A stretch of DNA of 64,000 bases from Denitrobaculum sp965225735 (GCA_965225735.1 CBDDBN010000014.1:45526-109525); one strand, 5' to 3'. Numbered from the stretch's first letter, positions 51,837-60,441 are shown. The notes: generated from the letters alone by a model not told the origin. Translations and numbers: made by a program.

Positions 51837-52574
51837 ATGCCCGGCGAAACCGCGAATCCGGCAAACGTCGACCGTATCTATGACGCCGTCAGGGAACTAG
51901 CCGCAAGCTATACGATCAAGCCCGACGAACGCATTAACGAAGGCTCACTGGCAAAGTCTCTCGGCGCCAGCCGAACCCCGGTCCGCGAGGCGCTAAACCG
52001 GCTGGTGGCGGAAGACCTCCTCGTATTCCAGGCAGGAAAGGGGTTTTTCTGCCGGGCACTGGACCCGCAGCAGATCTTCGATCTTTATGAGTTACGCGTG
52101 ATTGTCGAGGAAGCGGCCGTCACGCTGGCCTGTGAACGTGCAAGCGATTCGGACATCGAGGCCTTGCGCGCGGACCTGATGGCCAATGGCCAGGACTATG
52201 AAGGCAAGAGCGTCAAGCAACTGGTGGCCTACGACGAGCATTTCCACGAGTCACTGGTCGGCCTGTCGGGAAACAGCGAACTGGTGAAGCGCCTGCAGAA
52301 CATCAATGCGCGGATCCGTTTTGTGCGCTGGTTCGACATGGAACAACGAGTCTCTGTCACCCGGGGCGAACATCGGGAGCTCATGACACAGCTGGCAAAG
52401 CGGGATGCCGCGGCCTGCCGGAAAATCCTGCGCGGCCATATCGAAAAGCGGCTCGACCAGATCATCGCATTTGCCCGTGCCGGCTATTCGGCGCTCTACC
52501 TGCCGGACGCGCAGGGTCCACTTGCAGATAGTCCTTTGGCAGGAAGTCCACCAGCAAGCGGCGCGGGCGACTGA
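51837..52574 (+). CDS. GntR/FCD-family regulator of the TRAP island
   Basis: This regulator of about 245 residues has an N-terminal winged HTH (RIYDAVRELAASYTIKPDERINEGSLAKSLGASRTPVREALNRLVAEDLLVFQAGKGFFCRAL) and a C-terminal FCD helical domain (about 95-225) with His in YDEHFHESLVGLSGN and HRELMTQLAKRDA, and RGHIEKRLDQI. The ATG at 51837 follows GAGGGAGCGAA; 27 codons of open frame precede it. It probably controls the divergent ThDP-enolase-DadA-TRAP operon through the CCTGTATACAGG palindrome, and the racemase-like gene that follows it. Confidence 0.9.
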   Translation: MPGETANPANVDRIYDAVRELAASYTIKPDERINEGSLAKSLGASRTPVREALNRLVAEDLLVFQAGKGFFCRALDPQQIFDLYELRVIVEEAAVTLACERASDSDIEALRADLMANGQDYEGKSVKQLVAYDEHFHESLVGLSGNSELVKRLQNINARIRFVRWFDMEQRVSVTRGEHRELMTQLAKRDAAACRKILRGHIEKRLDQIIAFARAGYSALYLPDAQGPLADSPLAGSPPASGAGD

Positions 52575-52615
52575 AGTTCCTCAAAGGCAAGAACGATCAC
52601 AGCGGTAAGGCCATC

Positions 52616-53338
52616 ATGAAAGTCAAAGGCGGTAAGACCGTATACGGCGCCAGCGTCGGGATACTGATGCTGGAAACCAAATTCCCGCGCATCCAGGGCG
52701 ATATGTGCAACGCGCTCACTTGGCCCTTTCCGGTGCGCTACAAGGTGGTCAGCGGCGCCTCTCCGGACCGGGTGGTCCGCAACCGCGCCGAGGGTCTGCT
52801 CGAGACCTTCATTGCCGACGCGCAGGATCTCGTGGCGCAAGGCGCAGACGGCATCACCACCAACTGCGGCTTTCTCTCGCTGTTCCAGGACCAACTGGCA
52901 GCAGCCTGCGGCGTGCCGGTGGCGACCTCCTCGCTGATGCAGGTCGAGGCGGTTAATCGCCTGCTGCCGCCGGGAAAACACTGCGGCGTTCTTACGATCT
53001 CGCGTGAGACTCTCTCCGAAGATCACCTGCGCGCCGCGCGTGTGCCATTGGACACACCTATCGTCGGGACGGAGGGTCTGCGAGAGTTCAGCCGAGTGAT
53101 TCTGGACGACGAGGAGGAACTGGATGTCGAGGCCAGCCGACTGGACCTGATCGATGCGGCGCACTCGCTCGCCGAAGCCAATCCGAACCTCGGCGCCATC
53201 GTCCTGGAGTGCACCAACATGGTGCCCTTCGCCGCCAATATTCGTGCCGCGACCGGCCTGCCCGTCTACAGCATCTACAGTTACATTCTCTGGTTCCAGT
53301 CGGCATTAGTCCCGCGGACCTTTCCGCCGGGACTTTGA
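52616..53338 (+). CDS. Aspartate/glutamate/hydantoin racemase-family protein
   Basis: This 240-residue member of the Asp/Glu racemase fold has two conserved cysteine regions: DGITTNCGFLSLFQDQLAAACGVPVATSSLMQVEAV and GAIVLECTNMVPFAANI. Their two cysteines (TTNCGF and LECTNM) form the acid-base pair for proton transfer at an alpha carbon. Length and pattern suit maleate isomerase, hydantoin racemase or aspartate racemase; the substrate is not decided by sequence. It starts 41 bp after the gntR-like stop and probably belongs to its regulon. Confidence 0.85.
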   Translation: MKVKGGKTVYGASVGILMLETKFPRIQGDMCNALTWPFPVRYKVVSGASPDRVVRNRAEGLLETFIADAQDLVAQGADGITTNCGFLSLFQDQLAAACGVPVATSSLMQVEAVNRLLPPGKHCGVLTISRETLSEDHLRAARVPLDTPIVGTEGLREFSRVILDDEEELDVEASRLDLIDAAHSLAEANPNLGAIVLECTNMVPFAANIRAATGLPVYSIYSYILWFQSALVPRTFPPGL

Positions 53339-53394
53339 GCGCTGCCAGACGAGAAATCTGTTAAAACGCATCTCCGGCACCCTAAGTTAAGGGC

Positions 53395-54657
53395 ATGAAA
53401 GTCCTGATCTTTACCATGGGTTCCCGCGGCGACGTGCAGCCTTACGTCGCTCTGGGCCAGGCACTTGCGCTTCGCGGACACGAGGTCACGCTCTCCTGTT
53501 CGCAAGGCTTCGACAGGTTGATCGAGGCAGCGGGCCTGACACCGGCCCCGCTTTCCGTCGACATTCGGGCTCTACTCGACTCACCAGAAGTCCAGGAAGC
53601 GCTCGACAGCTTTACAGCAAAGATCCGCGCTTGGCGGCAATTCAAACCCCTGATGCGGCAACTGCTCGACGAAAGCTGGCAGGTGGCACGCGACGTCGGC
53701 CCCGATGCGCTCGTCTACCACCCCAAGAGCGGCGCCGCGCAGCACTTTGCCGAGGCGCTGAAAATCCCGGCAATCGCGACAACCCTGCAACCGGGCTTCG
53801 CAGAGACCCGCGAGTTTCCGCAGTTTCTCCTGCCAGGAATGAAACTTGGCGGTTTCGCGAACCGGCTGAGTCACCGCGCCTTCAACTGGTTGGCTTACTG
53901 GAGCCAATCGGGCTTTCAGAAGCGCTTTCGCGAAGAGACTCTCGGCCTCAACACGGCCTATCCGCGCAACTTCTTCGATGGCTACCATCCCGCCGGTCGG
54001 ACGATCCCGCGCCTGCATGGTTACAGCCGCCATCTGCAACCAAAACCGGCCGACTGGGGCGAGCGCGAATGCATCACCGGCTATTGGTTCAGCGAAGCCG
54101 AGCCCGACTGGACGGCCCCCGAAGATCTCGTTCGTTTCTTAGAGGCGGGACCGCCGCCGGTCTACATCGGCTTCGGCAGCATGCCCTCGCGCGATGTGGA
54201 GCGCACGACCCGCGCTGTCATCTCAGCGCTCAAGCACAGTGGCCGGCGCGGCATCCTGGCAACAGGTTGGGGCGGCCTTAAGAACCTCGAGCAAAACGAA
54301 AGCATCCATGTGCTCGAACGCGCACCGCACGCCTGGCTGTTTCCTCGCTGTTCCGCGGTGGTCCATCACGGCGGCGCGGGCACCACGCATGAAGGCCTGC
54401 GCTGGGGCCGTCCCAGTATTCTCTGCCCGATGGGCGTCGATCAGCCCTATTGGGGTTATCGTGTCGAAAGACTGGGCGTAGGGCCTGCGCCCGTGCCGCA
54501 AAGGAAGCTCACTGCCGAACGGCTGGCACAGGCGCTGGAGGCCGCACACAGTCCGAACATAGAACGCCGCGCGGCGGAGATGGCCGAGGCCATGGCCCAC
54601 GAGGGCGGCGCGGCCGAAGCCGCCACCATCGTGGAGCAGAGCTGCGCCTTACCTTAG
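53395..54657 (+). CDS. Glycosyltransferase family 1 (UGT/sterol glucosyltransferase-like)
   Basis: This 420-residue GT-B enzyme begins with the MKVLIFTMGSRGDVQPYVALGQALALRGHEVTL motif seen in macrolide and sterol glucosyltransferases. It has PVYIGFGSMPSRD, and the C-terminal donor-binding segment WLFPRCSAVVHHGGAGTTHEGLRWGRPSILCPMGVDQPYWGYRVERLGVGPAP (the UGT signature HHGGxGT, then DQ for UDP-sugar binding). It transfers a sugar from a UDP-sugar to a lipid, sterol-like or hydroxylated acceptor. The gene is alone; its final nine bases overlap the convergent hypothetical gene. Confidence 0.9.
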   Translation: MKVLIFTMGSRGDVQPYVALGQALALRGHEVTLSCSQGFDRLIEAAGLTPAPLSVDIRALLDSPEVQEALDSFTAKIRAWRQFKPLMRQLLDESWQVARDVGPDALVYHPKSGAAQHFAEALKIPAIATTLQPGFAETREFPQFLLPGMKLGGFANRLSHRAFNWLAYWSQSGFQKRFREETLGLNTAYPRNFFDGYHPAGRTIPRLHGYSRHLQPKPADWGERECITGYWFSEAEPDWTAPEDLVRFLEAGPPPVYIGFGSMPSRDVERTTRAVISALKHSGRRGILATGWGGLKNLEQNESIHVLERAPHAWLFPRCSAVVHHGGAGTTHEGLRWGRPSILCPMGVDQPYWGYRVERLGVGPAPVPQRKLTAERLAQALEAAHSPNIERRAAEMAEAMAHEGGAAEAATIVEQSCALP

Positions 54658-55293
54658 GCCCTCGGCATCCATCATGAAGCCCATGTGAGTCTCGGCTACG
54701 GCGAGACCGCCCTCGCCGTCTGCCCAGCCGATGTTGCCATCACCGTTGAGATCGATGCCTTCGATCAATGTCGCAGCGTCTGCTTTCATCTTCTCGACCA
54801 TCGGCGCGGCAGTCTCCGCGTCAGAGGCCGCGAGGATCTCGGCGATCAGCTGCTTGAGATCTTCTGCGCGCTTTATGACCGCATTCGCTGACTCGGCAAC
54901 GTGCTCTGCATGCAACTTGACGGCATCGGATGCGCCAACAAAAGCAGCCGCGTAACCGATATGATTCTTAGTGCCTTTAGCAGCCTTCAAAACGCCGTAT
55001 CCCGCACCAGGACCGCTTTCTTCCACGGAAGGGTCAAGCGCATGAAGCACATGACGGCTGTGCAACTGCATGCTGTCGAGGTCGCCTAGATCCGAAGCCG
55101 CCAGGCCTGCGTGGTTTTCGGCTACTTTTGCTTCGGCAAGCGCAACAGGCAGGAAACCTTGTTGATCAGGCGTGTCTTTCCACTTGGTCATGACATGACC
55201 GATATGTGCGTGCGCCTCATTCGCCTGTACCGGTACGGCTGAAAAAGCGGCAAAACCAGCTAGGGCAGCTGTAAGCGTGATGTTTCGGAGCAT
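54649..55293 (-). CDS. Exported His-rich protein with EF-hand-like loop
   Basis: This 214-residue protein has a signal peptide (ITLTAALAGFAAFSAVPVQA). The mature part is nearly all helical and carries His at regular points: AHAHIGHVM, ENHAGLAA, LHSRHVLHAL, KNHIGYAAAFVG, LHAEHVAESA and ETHMGFMM. A DLNGDGNIGWAD segment (about 185-196) resembles an EF-hand loop, with Asp at position 12 instead of Glu. The spacing of the His suggests a helix bundle that binds metal or heme, but no CxxCH is present. I do not recognise the family. Confidence 0.6.
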   Translation of the reverse strand: MLRNITLTAALAGFAAFSAVPVQANEAHAHIGHVMTKWKDTPDQQGFLPVALAEAKVAENHAGLAASDLGDLDSMQLHSRHVLHALDPSVEESGPGAGYGVLKAAKGTKNHIGYAAAFVGASDAVKLHAEHVAESANAVIKRAEDLKQLIAEILAASDAETAAPMVEKMKADAATLIEGIDLNGDGNIGWADGEGGLAVAETHMGFMMDAEGLR

Positions 55294-55442
55294 GTTGTCC
55301 TCTAAGAGAGTTCGTGAATGCAGTAGCTCATGATATGGAGTGGAGCCAGCATGCTTCAGTCAAATTTTAGTGACGGTCATAGTGCAGCTCATAGCCGGTC
55401 TGGCGTGAGCAAAAGAACAGCATTGAAAACAGCGGGCCAACG

Positions 55443-55991
55443 ATGACGCATGAAAATTTGGACCAGCAGGCTTTTGAGTATCTAAAGCGTCAAGTCCTTG
55501 CGCCCGGAGAAACGATTTACTGGACTGGCCGGCCAACGGCGAAACTTTTGCCAGCGCGCCATCTTTTCCGCGTAACCATCGGGGTCTTTCTGCTCGCCTT
55601 TGCGGTTTCCTGGTCGCTCGTTCTTAGCGAGCGTGGAGGCTCTGCCTGGATCTCTGGTTTGTTCGTTCTGATCGCTGCATTTTACCTCTTGGCCAGGCCC
55701 TATCGTGATTACCAACGAGCCCGCCGTGCCTATTACGCGATCACCAGCCAACGCGTCATCATCATTTTGGCCGGCAAAACCTTCCGCGATAAAAGTCTCT
55801 ACGCGTCCGATATTCGCTCACTTCAACGAACCAAGAATGGCGACGGCACTGTGGATTTGCAGTTACGCAGCAGGACGATAGGACACGCCGAAGATAAACA
55901 CCGCATCGCCGAATTCGAAGATGGCCTCTGGGGTATTACAGACGGTGAGGCCGCGGCAAACGCAATTGAGACTCTGCTCCGCGACGCCTAA
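55443..55991 (+). CDS. Membrane protein with bacterial PH-like domain
   Basis: This 182-residue protein has a short cytosolic N-terminus (GETIYWTGRPTAKLL, which is typical of bPH-domain proteins), two closely spaced membrane helices (about 44-61 and 70-82, FRVTIGVFLLAFAVSWSLVLS and WISGLFVLIAAFYLLA) and a C-terminal beta-rich domain (AYYAITSQRVIIILAGKTFRDKSLYASDIRSLQRTKNGDGTVDLQL). That layout is common in small bacterial PH-like proteins of unknown function. Nothing nearby explains its role. Confidence 0.68.
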   Translation: MTHENLDQQAFEYLKRQVLAPGETIYWTGRPTAKLLPARHLFRVTIGVFLLAFAVSWSLVLSERGGSAWISGLFVLIAAFYLLARPYRDYQRARRAYYAITSQRVIIILAGKTFRDKSLYASDIRSLQRTKNGDGTVDLQLRSRTIGHAEDKHRIAEFEDGLWGITDGEAAANAIETLLRDA

Positions 55992-56036
55992 CACAGAGAC
56001 AAAAGCAAGCAATCAGCTTCCTAAACTGCATTGATG

Positions 56037-56714
56037 TCACTGCGGTTTCACACCTTGGCAAAGCTTTGCGAAGGTGCCTGCGTCCTGCATGTTCCAGTCG
56101 CCCTGCGGCTTTTTCATCATGGCCCGGCACCAACCCTCTGGGCCGTACTGGGCCAACGCGGTTTGCATCGCGTCTCTTGCGACCGTCTCATTCGCGTTCA
56201 GTTCCGGGCAGTTCGCTTCCATGATCTTTCCCGCGCTTTTCAACCTACCGCCTGCCTGACGCATGCCCGCCTGGATCTTGTGGAAACGCTGCGCGATATA
56301 CTGGTTCAGCTGCTGCGCTTCCTCCAAGCTATCCGGCAAGGCAAGCGACTTTCGCGTATCGGCATGCGCCACCAATTGGGCAAGGTTCTCCTGAACGGAC
56401 AAACAAGCCGCCTTGATACCGGCAACAGGCGTGGTCGGGTCAACTTTCAGTGGGGCAAACATCATGCTTTCAAAATTGTCGAAGGCCGACACAAGCAATG
56501 AGTAGTGGGTCACGGATGGCGCGGCGGCGAGCTCGGTTTCAAGCTGCTTCTCGAGTATCGCGCCGAGATCCAGATTCTGCTCGCGCGCACGCTGCAGCAA
56601 AGCAGAATCGATCTCGATGGTGACAGTTTCCTTCGACAGCGATGAATTGCTTTGCGCAGCCGCAGGTAAGCTTAGAAGCAGCAATACGGGAAATAAGAAT
56701 GTGAAAATCTTCAT
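56037..56714 (-). CDS. Exported protein with a CcdA-antitoxin-like segment
   Basis: This protein of about 225 residues has a strong signal peptide (MKIFTFLFPVLLLLSLPAAAQ). Immediately after it comes ETVTIEIDSALLQRAREQNL and then DLGAILEKQLETELAA, which matches the ribbon-helix-helix DNA-binding core of CcdA antitoxins (about T-V-x-I-x-x-x-LL-x-x-AR-x-x-x-L-N-L-S-x-x-LE-x-x-L-x-x-EL). A helical domain (about 65-225) with four cysteines follows (KAACLSV, ANCPEL, GWCRAM, KLCQGV). A cytosolic DNA-binding module placed behind a signal peptide is unusual. The start at 56714 follows GAAAGGGCG; 56744 is also open. Confidence 0.6.
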   Translation of the reverse strand: MKIFTFLFPVLLLLSLPAAAQSNSSLSKETVTIEIDSALLQRAREQNLDLGAILEKQLETELAAAPSVTHYSLLVSAFDNFESMMFAPLKVDPTTPVAGIKAACLSVQENLAQLVAHADTRKSLALPDSLEEAQQLNQYIAQRFHKIQAGMRQAGGRLKSAGKIMEANCPELNANETVARDAMQTALAQYGPEGWCRAMMKKPQGDWNMQDAGTFAKLCQGVKPQ

Positions 56715-56866
56715 GTCGATAACGCCCTTTCGCTGAAAAAACATCGCGCGCAGGTACGAACAAGCGTCAGCTCAGGAAATCCCCAGACCGCTAGACTATT
56801 CCGAAATGGGTGTTCATGGAACGTCTATCCGCGCAAGCAGGCTGCGGTCATCGGAGCCCGAGACCT

Positions 56867-57979
56867 TCAGAAAGATTCTCGCAAGATGTTCCGATAGTCT
56901 TCCTCGCTTGCGATGCGGGGATTCGTGCCATGGCAGTGATCCAGCAGCGCATCCTTTGCCACCGCAGGCAGAGCACCTTCCGGCACGCCCATTTCCGATA
57001 AGGAAGCGGGCAGACCCAAGTCCCGGTTCAAAACATCGATCATCTCATCCGGCGCGCCGCCGAGAATAGCCGTCAAGAGATCCCACTTCTCGCCGATGGA
57101 CGGACGGTTGAAACGCAAAACCGCCGGCAGGAGAACCGCGTTGAGAGTACCGTGGTGCAGCTTAAGATCCGGCAGAGCGCCGAGTGGATGCGACAAGGAA
57201 TGAACGGCGCCCAGGCCCTTCTGAAAGGCCATGGCACCCTCCATGGAAGCCATCATCATATCCCAGCGCGCCGACCGGTCGCCACCGTCCGTGACAGCCG
57301 TACGGATCGCCCCGTAACCGCGCACCAAGCCTTCCAGTGCGATGGCATCGGCTGGCGGATTGATTGCCGGGGACATGTAGGTCTCCAGGCAATGGGCCAG
57401 CGCATCCATGCCGGTGGCGGCGGTCAGCATCGGCGGCAGCTCCAGCGTCAGCTCCGGATCGCAGAGGGCGAGCGTCGGCAGCATCAGCGGTGAAACAACG
57501 CCTAGCTTGCGGCCGTGCTCCATCACGATCACGGACCCACGCCCAACTTCGGAGCCAGTCCCGGCTGTGGTGGGCAGGGCGATCATGGGCGGCAGCGGTC
57601 CCTTGATCTTCGCAACGCCGCCTTCGACAGCCGCGTACTGCGCCAGCGGCGGCGCATGAACCGCCAGCAGCCGTACCGCCTTGCCAAGATCCATCGAAGA
57701 CCCGCCACCGATCGCAATGACTCCGTCGCACTGCTTTTCCTGATAGAGGGATAGCGCCTCCATCACCGCCGACTCGGTCGGATTGGCCGGCGTGCCGTCG
57801 TAGACTTCCGGACTTGAGTCGAAGGTCGCGGCGATGCGGTCGGTAAGCCCTATGGACGTCAAGCCGGCGTCGGTCACCAGCAATGGGCGCTTGAGCCCCA
57901 GCTCCGAACAGAAATCGGGCAGCTTTGCCGCCAGCCCGAAATCGAACTCAATCCGCGTCAGATAGCTGATGCTCGCCAC
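56867..57979 (-). CDS. Iron-containing alcohol dehydrogenase
   Basis: This 370-residue group III alcohol dehydrogenase has the NAD-binding GVIAIGGGSSMDLGKAVRLLA (about 85-105), ALPTTAGTGSEVGRGSVI, and the iron ligands Asp and His in GMDALAHCLETYMSP with further His in HSLSHPLGALPDLKLHHGTLNAVLLPAVLRFN. The substrate is some primary alcohol or aldehyde and cannot be fixed by sequence. It is divergent from the GrdB/PrdB-like gene, with a 130-bp gap between the start codons. Confidence 0.93.
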   Translation of the reverse strand: MASISYLTRIEFDFGLAAKLPDFCSELGLKRPLLVTDAGLTSIGLTDRIAATFDSSPEVYDGTPANPTESAVMEALSLYQEKQCDGVIAIGGGSSMDLGKAVRLLAVHAPPLAQYAAVEGGVAKIKGPLPPMIALPTTAGTGSEVGRGSVIVMEHGRKLGVVSPLMLPTLALCDPELTLELPPMLTAATGMDALAHCLETYMSPAINPPADAIALEGLVRGYGAIRTAVTDGGDRSARWDMMMASMEGAMAFQKGLGAVHSLSHPLGALPDLKLHHGTLNAVLLPAVLRFNRPSIGEKWDLLTAILGGAPDEMIDVLNRDLGLPASLSEMGVPEGALPAVAKDALLDHCHGTNPRIASEEDYRNILRESF

Positions 57980-58109
57980 TGGCCACTCCCCTTATTGCGT
58001 TTGCTGCGCTCAATCGCGGCTTTTTCTTGAGGCAATTTTTGTTGTCCTCGCGCGAGATCACAAGGAGAATCACTTCAACAGGAATTCAGGAATAACACCT
58101 TCGTTTCAG

Positions 58110-59063
58110 ATGCCCAGACTTTCAAAGCCTCATCAGAACACAGTGGACGCGGACATGCTTACGCTGGACGACGTTCCCATCCCTTACCTCGCGCGCATCC
58201 GCCGCTACTATCAGACTCTCGGCTATGGCAAGCCCTACGTCTGGGCGCATTATCGCGACGTGCCCTTTACACCGCTAACCAAGGCTCTCTCGGAATGCCG
58301 ACTTGCGTTGATCACGACAGCGGCCCCCTTTCAATCGGACAAGGGCGACCAGGGGCCAGGCGCGGCCTACAATGGCGCTGCGAAGTTCCACTCCGTTTAT
58401 GCGCTGCCAAGCGATAGCAAACCTGACCTGCGCATTTCTCACATCTCTTACGACCGCGATCACACCACGGCGGAGGACATGAATACCTGGTTTCCGCTCG
58501 CACAGATGAAACGACTCGCCATCGCTGGGGAGATCGGCGGTCTGACGGAAAACTTCTACGGCGTACCGACCAATCGCAGTCAAAGAACCACGCTGGAACG
58601 GGACGCCCCTGAAATCCTCGAAAAGCTAAAGTTAGAGCAAGCCGACGCTGCCGTTCTGGTGCCAAACTGTCCGGTCTGTCACCAGACAGTATCGCTAACA
58701 GCCCGGCACCTGGAGGAAAACGGTATTCCGACGGTGGTCATGGCCTGCGCAAAGGACATTGTCGAACATGTCGGCGTACCCCGTCTGCTGTTCAGTGACT
58801 TTCCGCTCGGCAATGCCGCTGGGAAACCCAACGACGAAGAGTCTCAGGCGGCGACTTTAAGGTTCGCTCTGCAGACTCTTGCCGCTTCGGCGGCGCCGCG
58901 CACCACGGTTCAGTCACCCTTGCGCTGGTGCGACGACGCCGCCTGGAAGCAGGACTTTTACAACGTAGACCGGCTTTCCCAAGAAGAGATCCAACGCCGG
59001 CGGGCTGATTTCGACCGGCAGAAGGACATCGCCAAGCAGGTAAAGACTGAGCAAGAGGCTTAG
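58110..59063 (+). CDS. Glycine/sarcosine/D-proline reductase B-subunit-like protein
   Basis: This is a protein of about 317 residues that resembles the PrdB/GrdB selenoprotein family of reductases in its overall text: IPYLARIRRYYQTLGYGKPYVWAHYRDVPFTPL, ALITTAAPFQ, ISHISYDRDHTTAEDMNTWFPLAQMKRLA, and LVPNCPVCHQTVSLTARHLEENGIPTVVMACAKDI. In the anaerobic enzymes a selenocysteine sits at the CxxC-like point; here it is Cys-Pro-Val-Cys-His, with no in-frame TGA in that stretch. Aerobic alphaproteobacteria carry such Cys homologues with unknown function. The start is uncertain (58110 or 58155). It is divergent from an iron alcohol dehydrogenase. Confidence 0.7.
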   Translation: MPRLSKPHQNTVDADMLTLDDVPIPYLARIRRYYQTLGYGKPYVWAHYRDVPFTPLTKALSECRLALITTAAPFQSDKGDQGPGAAYNGAAKFHSVYALPSDSKPDLRISHISYDRDHTTAEDMNTWFPLAQMKRLAIAGEIGGLTENFYGVPTNRSQRTTLERDAPEILEKLKLEQADAAVLVPNCPVCHQTVSLTARHLEENGIPTVVMACAKDIVEHVGVPRLLFSDFPLGNAAGKPNDEESQAATLRFALQTLAASAAPRTTVQSPLRWCDDAAWKQDFYNVDRLSQEEIQRRRADFDRQKDIAKQVKTEQEA

Positions 59064-59560
59064 CCCTCGACAACCAGCTCCAGCTGGGAGATTCCGGCCG
59101 CGATATTAATGCCCTCGATCCCTTCGATGCTCAGGGGCTGCAACGCCAGTTTCGGATGGTCGCCACCGAGAACCAGGACATCGGCTCCGACGCCGTAGCC
59201 GACCGCAGCGTCCGCGCCAACACCGATGAACTTGCCCTTGAGCGCGCCGGAGGTCACGTCGGGCGTGCCCGCCAGAACACCCCAAACCATGACACCGCTC
59301 TCGGTGTAACCAATGTCGACGCCGTACTTTTCAATGGTCCCGCTGTAGCGCTCGACCGAACCGTCCTGTCGCTCGAAGGAACAGCTGATGCCCCGGCTCG
59401 ACCCGAAGACAAAGCTGACGCCGCCTTCCACGTCGCAGCGCAGAAGACCGACCTTCACATCCGGGCTGTCGCCATCGGCCGCATGCGCGCCCGGCGCAGC
59501 AGTGGTCAGGATCGAGGCGGCGAGCGCCGCGGCGGTCATGGTCAAAGATAGTGCTTTCAT
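59060..59560 (-). CDS. DUF992-family exported protein
   Basis: This 166-residue protein has a signal peptide (ALSLTMTAAALAASILTTAAPGAHA), then VGLLRCDVEGGVSFVFGSSRGISCSFERQDGSVERYSGTIEKYGVDIGYTESGVMVWGVLA, which is the hallmark of the alphaproteobacterial DUF992 family, and GFIGVGADAAVGYGVGADVLVLGG-type glycine-rich beta strands. Two cysteines probably form a disulfide. It is a periplasmic or outer-membrane-associated protein of unknown function. It converges with the previous gene with four bases of overlap. Confidence 0.85.
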   Translation of the reverse strand: MKALSLTMTAAALAASILTTAAPGAHAADGDSPDVKVGLLRCDVEGGVSFVFGSSRGISCSFERQDGSVERYSGTIEKYGVDIGYTESGVMVWGVLAGTPDVTSGALKGKFIGVGADAAVGYGVGADVLVLGGDHPKLALQPLSIEGIEGINIAAGISQLELVVEG

Positions 59561-59829
59561 GAGATTCTTCTTCGCTCCTTTTCGCCCTATGCCGAGGATC
59601 TGACACGAGGCTTCTATGCCTCCGTCCCGCAGCAGGGTTGCCTGTTTCCCAGGACACGCTGTTGTGTCCGCTGATTAAGAGCGCGCTCTTTCCCAGATGT
59701 TTTGCGCGATTGGGCCGATTGGAACTCACTTTGCCGCGAGCAAAGGGTGATCACCGCCTTGGCGAGGACAGTCGTGTGATGTAAGACTGCCGGCTGCGCC
59801 CTGCCTCGAAACAATGCCTGAGCCGCCGC

Positions 59830-60441
59830 ATGTCGATCATCACTTCCGTGGAACAGCTCGAAGCTCTCTATGGTCAACCCGGCGAAGCTTCGACGGTCAA
59901 GGTTGCCGCTGAAATTACGCCGGAGTATCAGGCCTTTATCGAGGCTTCGCCCTTTGCAGCGCTGGCGACCAGCGGTCCGGAGGGACTGGACTGTTCACCC
60001 CGCGGCGACCTCGCAGGTTTCGTGCGGGTCCACGATTCCAAGACCCTGATGATGCCCGACCGGCGGGGCAACAATCGGGTCGACTCCCTGCGCAATATCG
60101 TACGCGATCCGCGGGTCGCGTTGCTGTTCCTGATCCCCGGTCATGGCAACACGATCCGGATCAACGGCCGCGCCCACCTGGATACCGATCCGGATCTCCT
60201 GGCGTCCTTCGCAGTGAAGGAAAAGGCGCCCCGCTCGGTCGTCGTGATCACCATCGAAGAGCTCTACTTTCAGTGCGCCCGCGCCATCGTGCGCTCCGAA
60301 CTCTGGAATCCCGAACGCCACGTGGAGAAAAAGTCTCTGCCCACGCCGGGCCAAATCCTGGCCTCGATGACCGAAAACCGCGTCGGCGGCGAAGAATACG
60401 ACAAGGCTTGGGGCGCCCGCGCCCAAAAGACGCTCTGGTAG
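59830..60441 (+). CDS. Pyridoxamine 5'-phosphate oxidase-family flavoprotein
   Basis: This 203-residue split-barrel FMN-binding protein carries the PPOX pattern FIEASPFAALATSGPEGLDCSPRGDLAGFVRVHDSKTLMMPDRRGNNRVDSLRNIVRDPRVALLFLIPGHGNTIRINGRAHLDTDP. It belongs to the MSMEG_1061-type subgroup by its length and ending (NPERHVEKKSLPTPGQIL). Such proteins reduce an unknown small compound or bind FMN/F420; vitamin B6 synthesis is not implied. It stands alone. The ATG at 59830 fits the family N-terminus. Confidence 0.87.
   Translation: MSIITSVEQLEALYGQPGEASTVKVAAEITPEYQAFIEASPFAALATSGPEGLDCSPRGDLAGFVRVHDSKTLMMPDRRGNNRVDSLRNIVRDPRVALLFLIPGHGNTIRINGRAHLDTDPDLLASFAVKEKAPRSVVVITIEELYFQCARAIVRSELWNPERHVEKKSLPTPGQILASMTENRVGGEEYDKAWGARAQKTLW

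Noticed and set aside
58660..58700. In-frame selenocysteine codon in the GrdB-like gene
   Set aside because: The region reads TGT and TGC-type cysteine codons (CPVCH) with no in-frame TGA, so no SECIS-dependent readthrough is needed.
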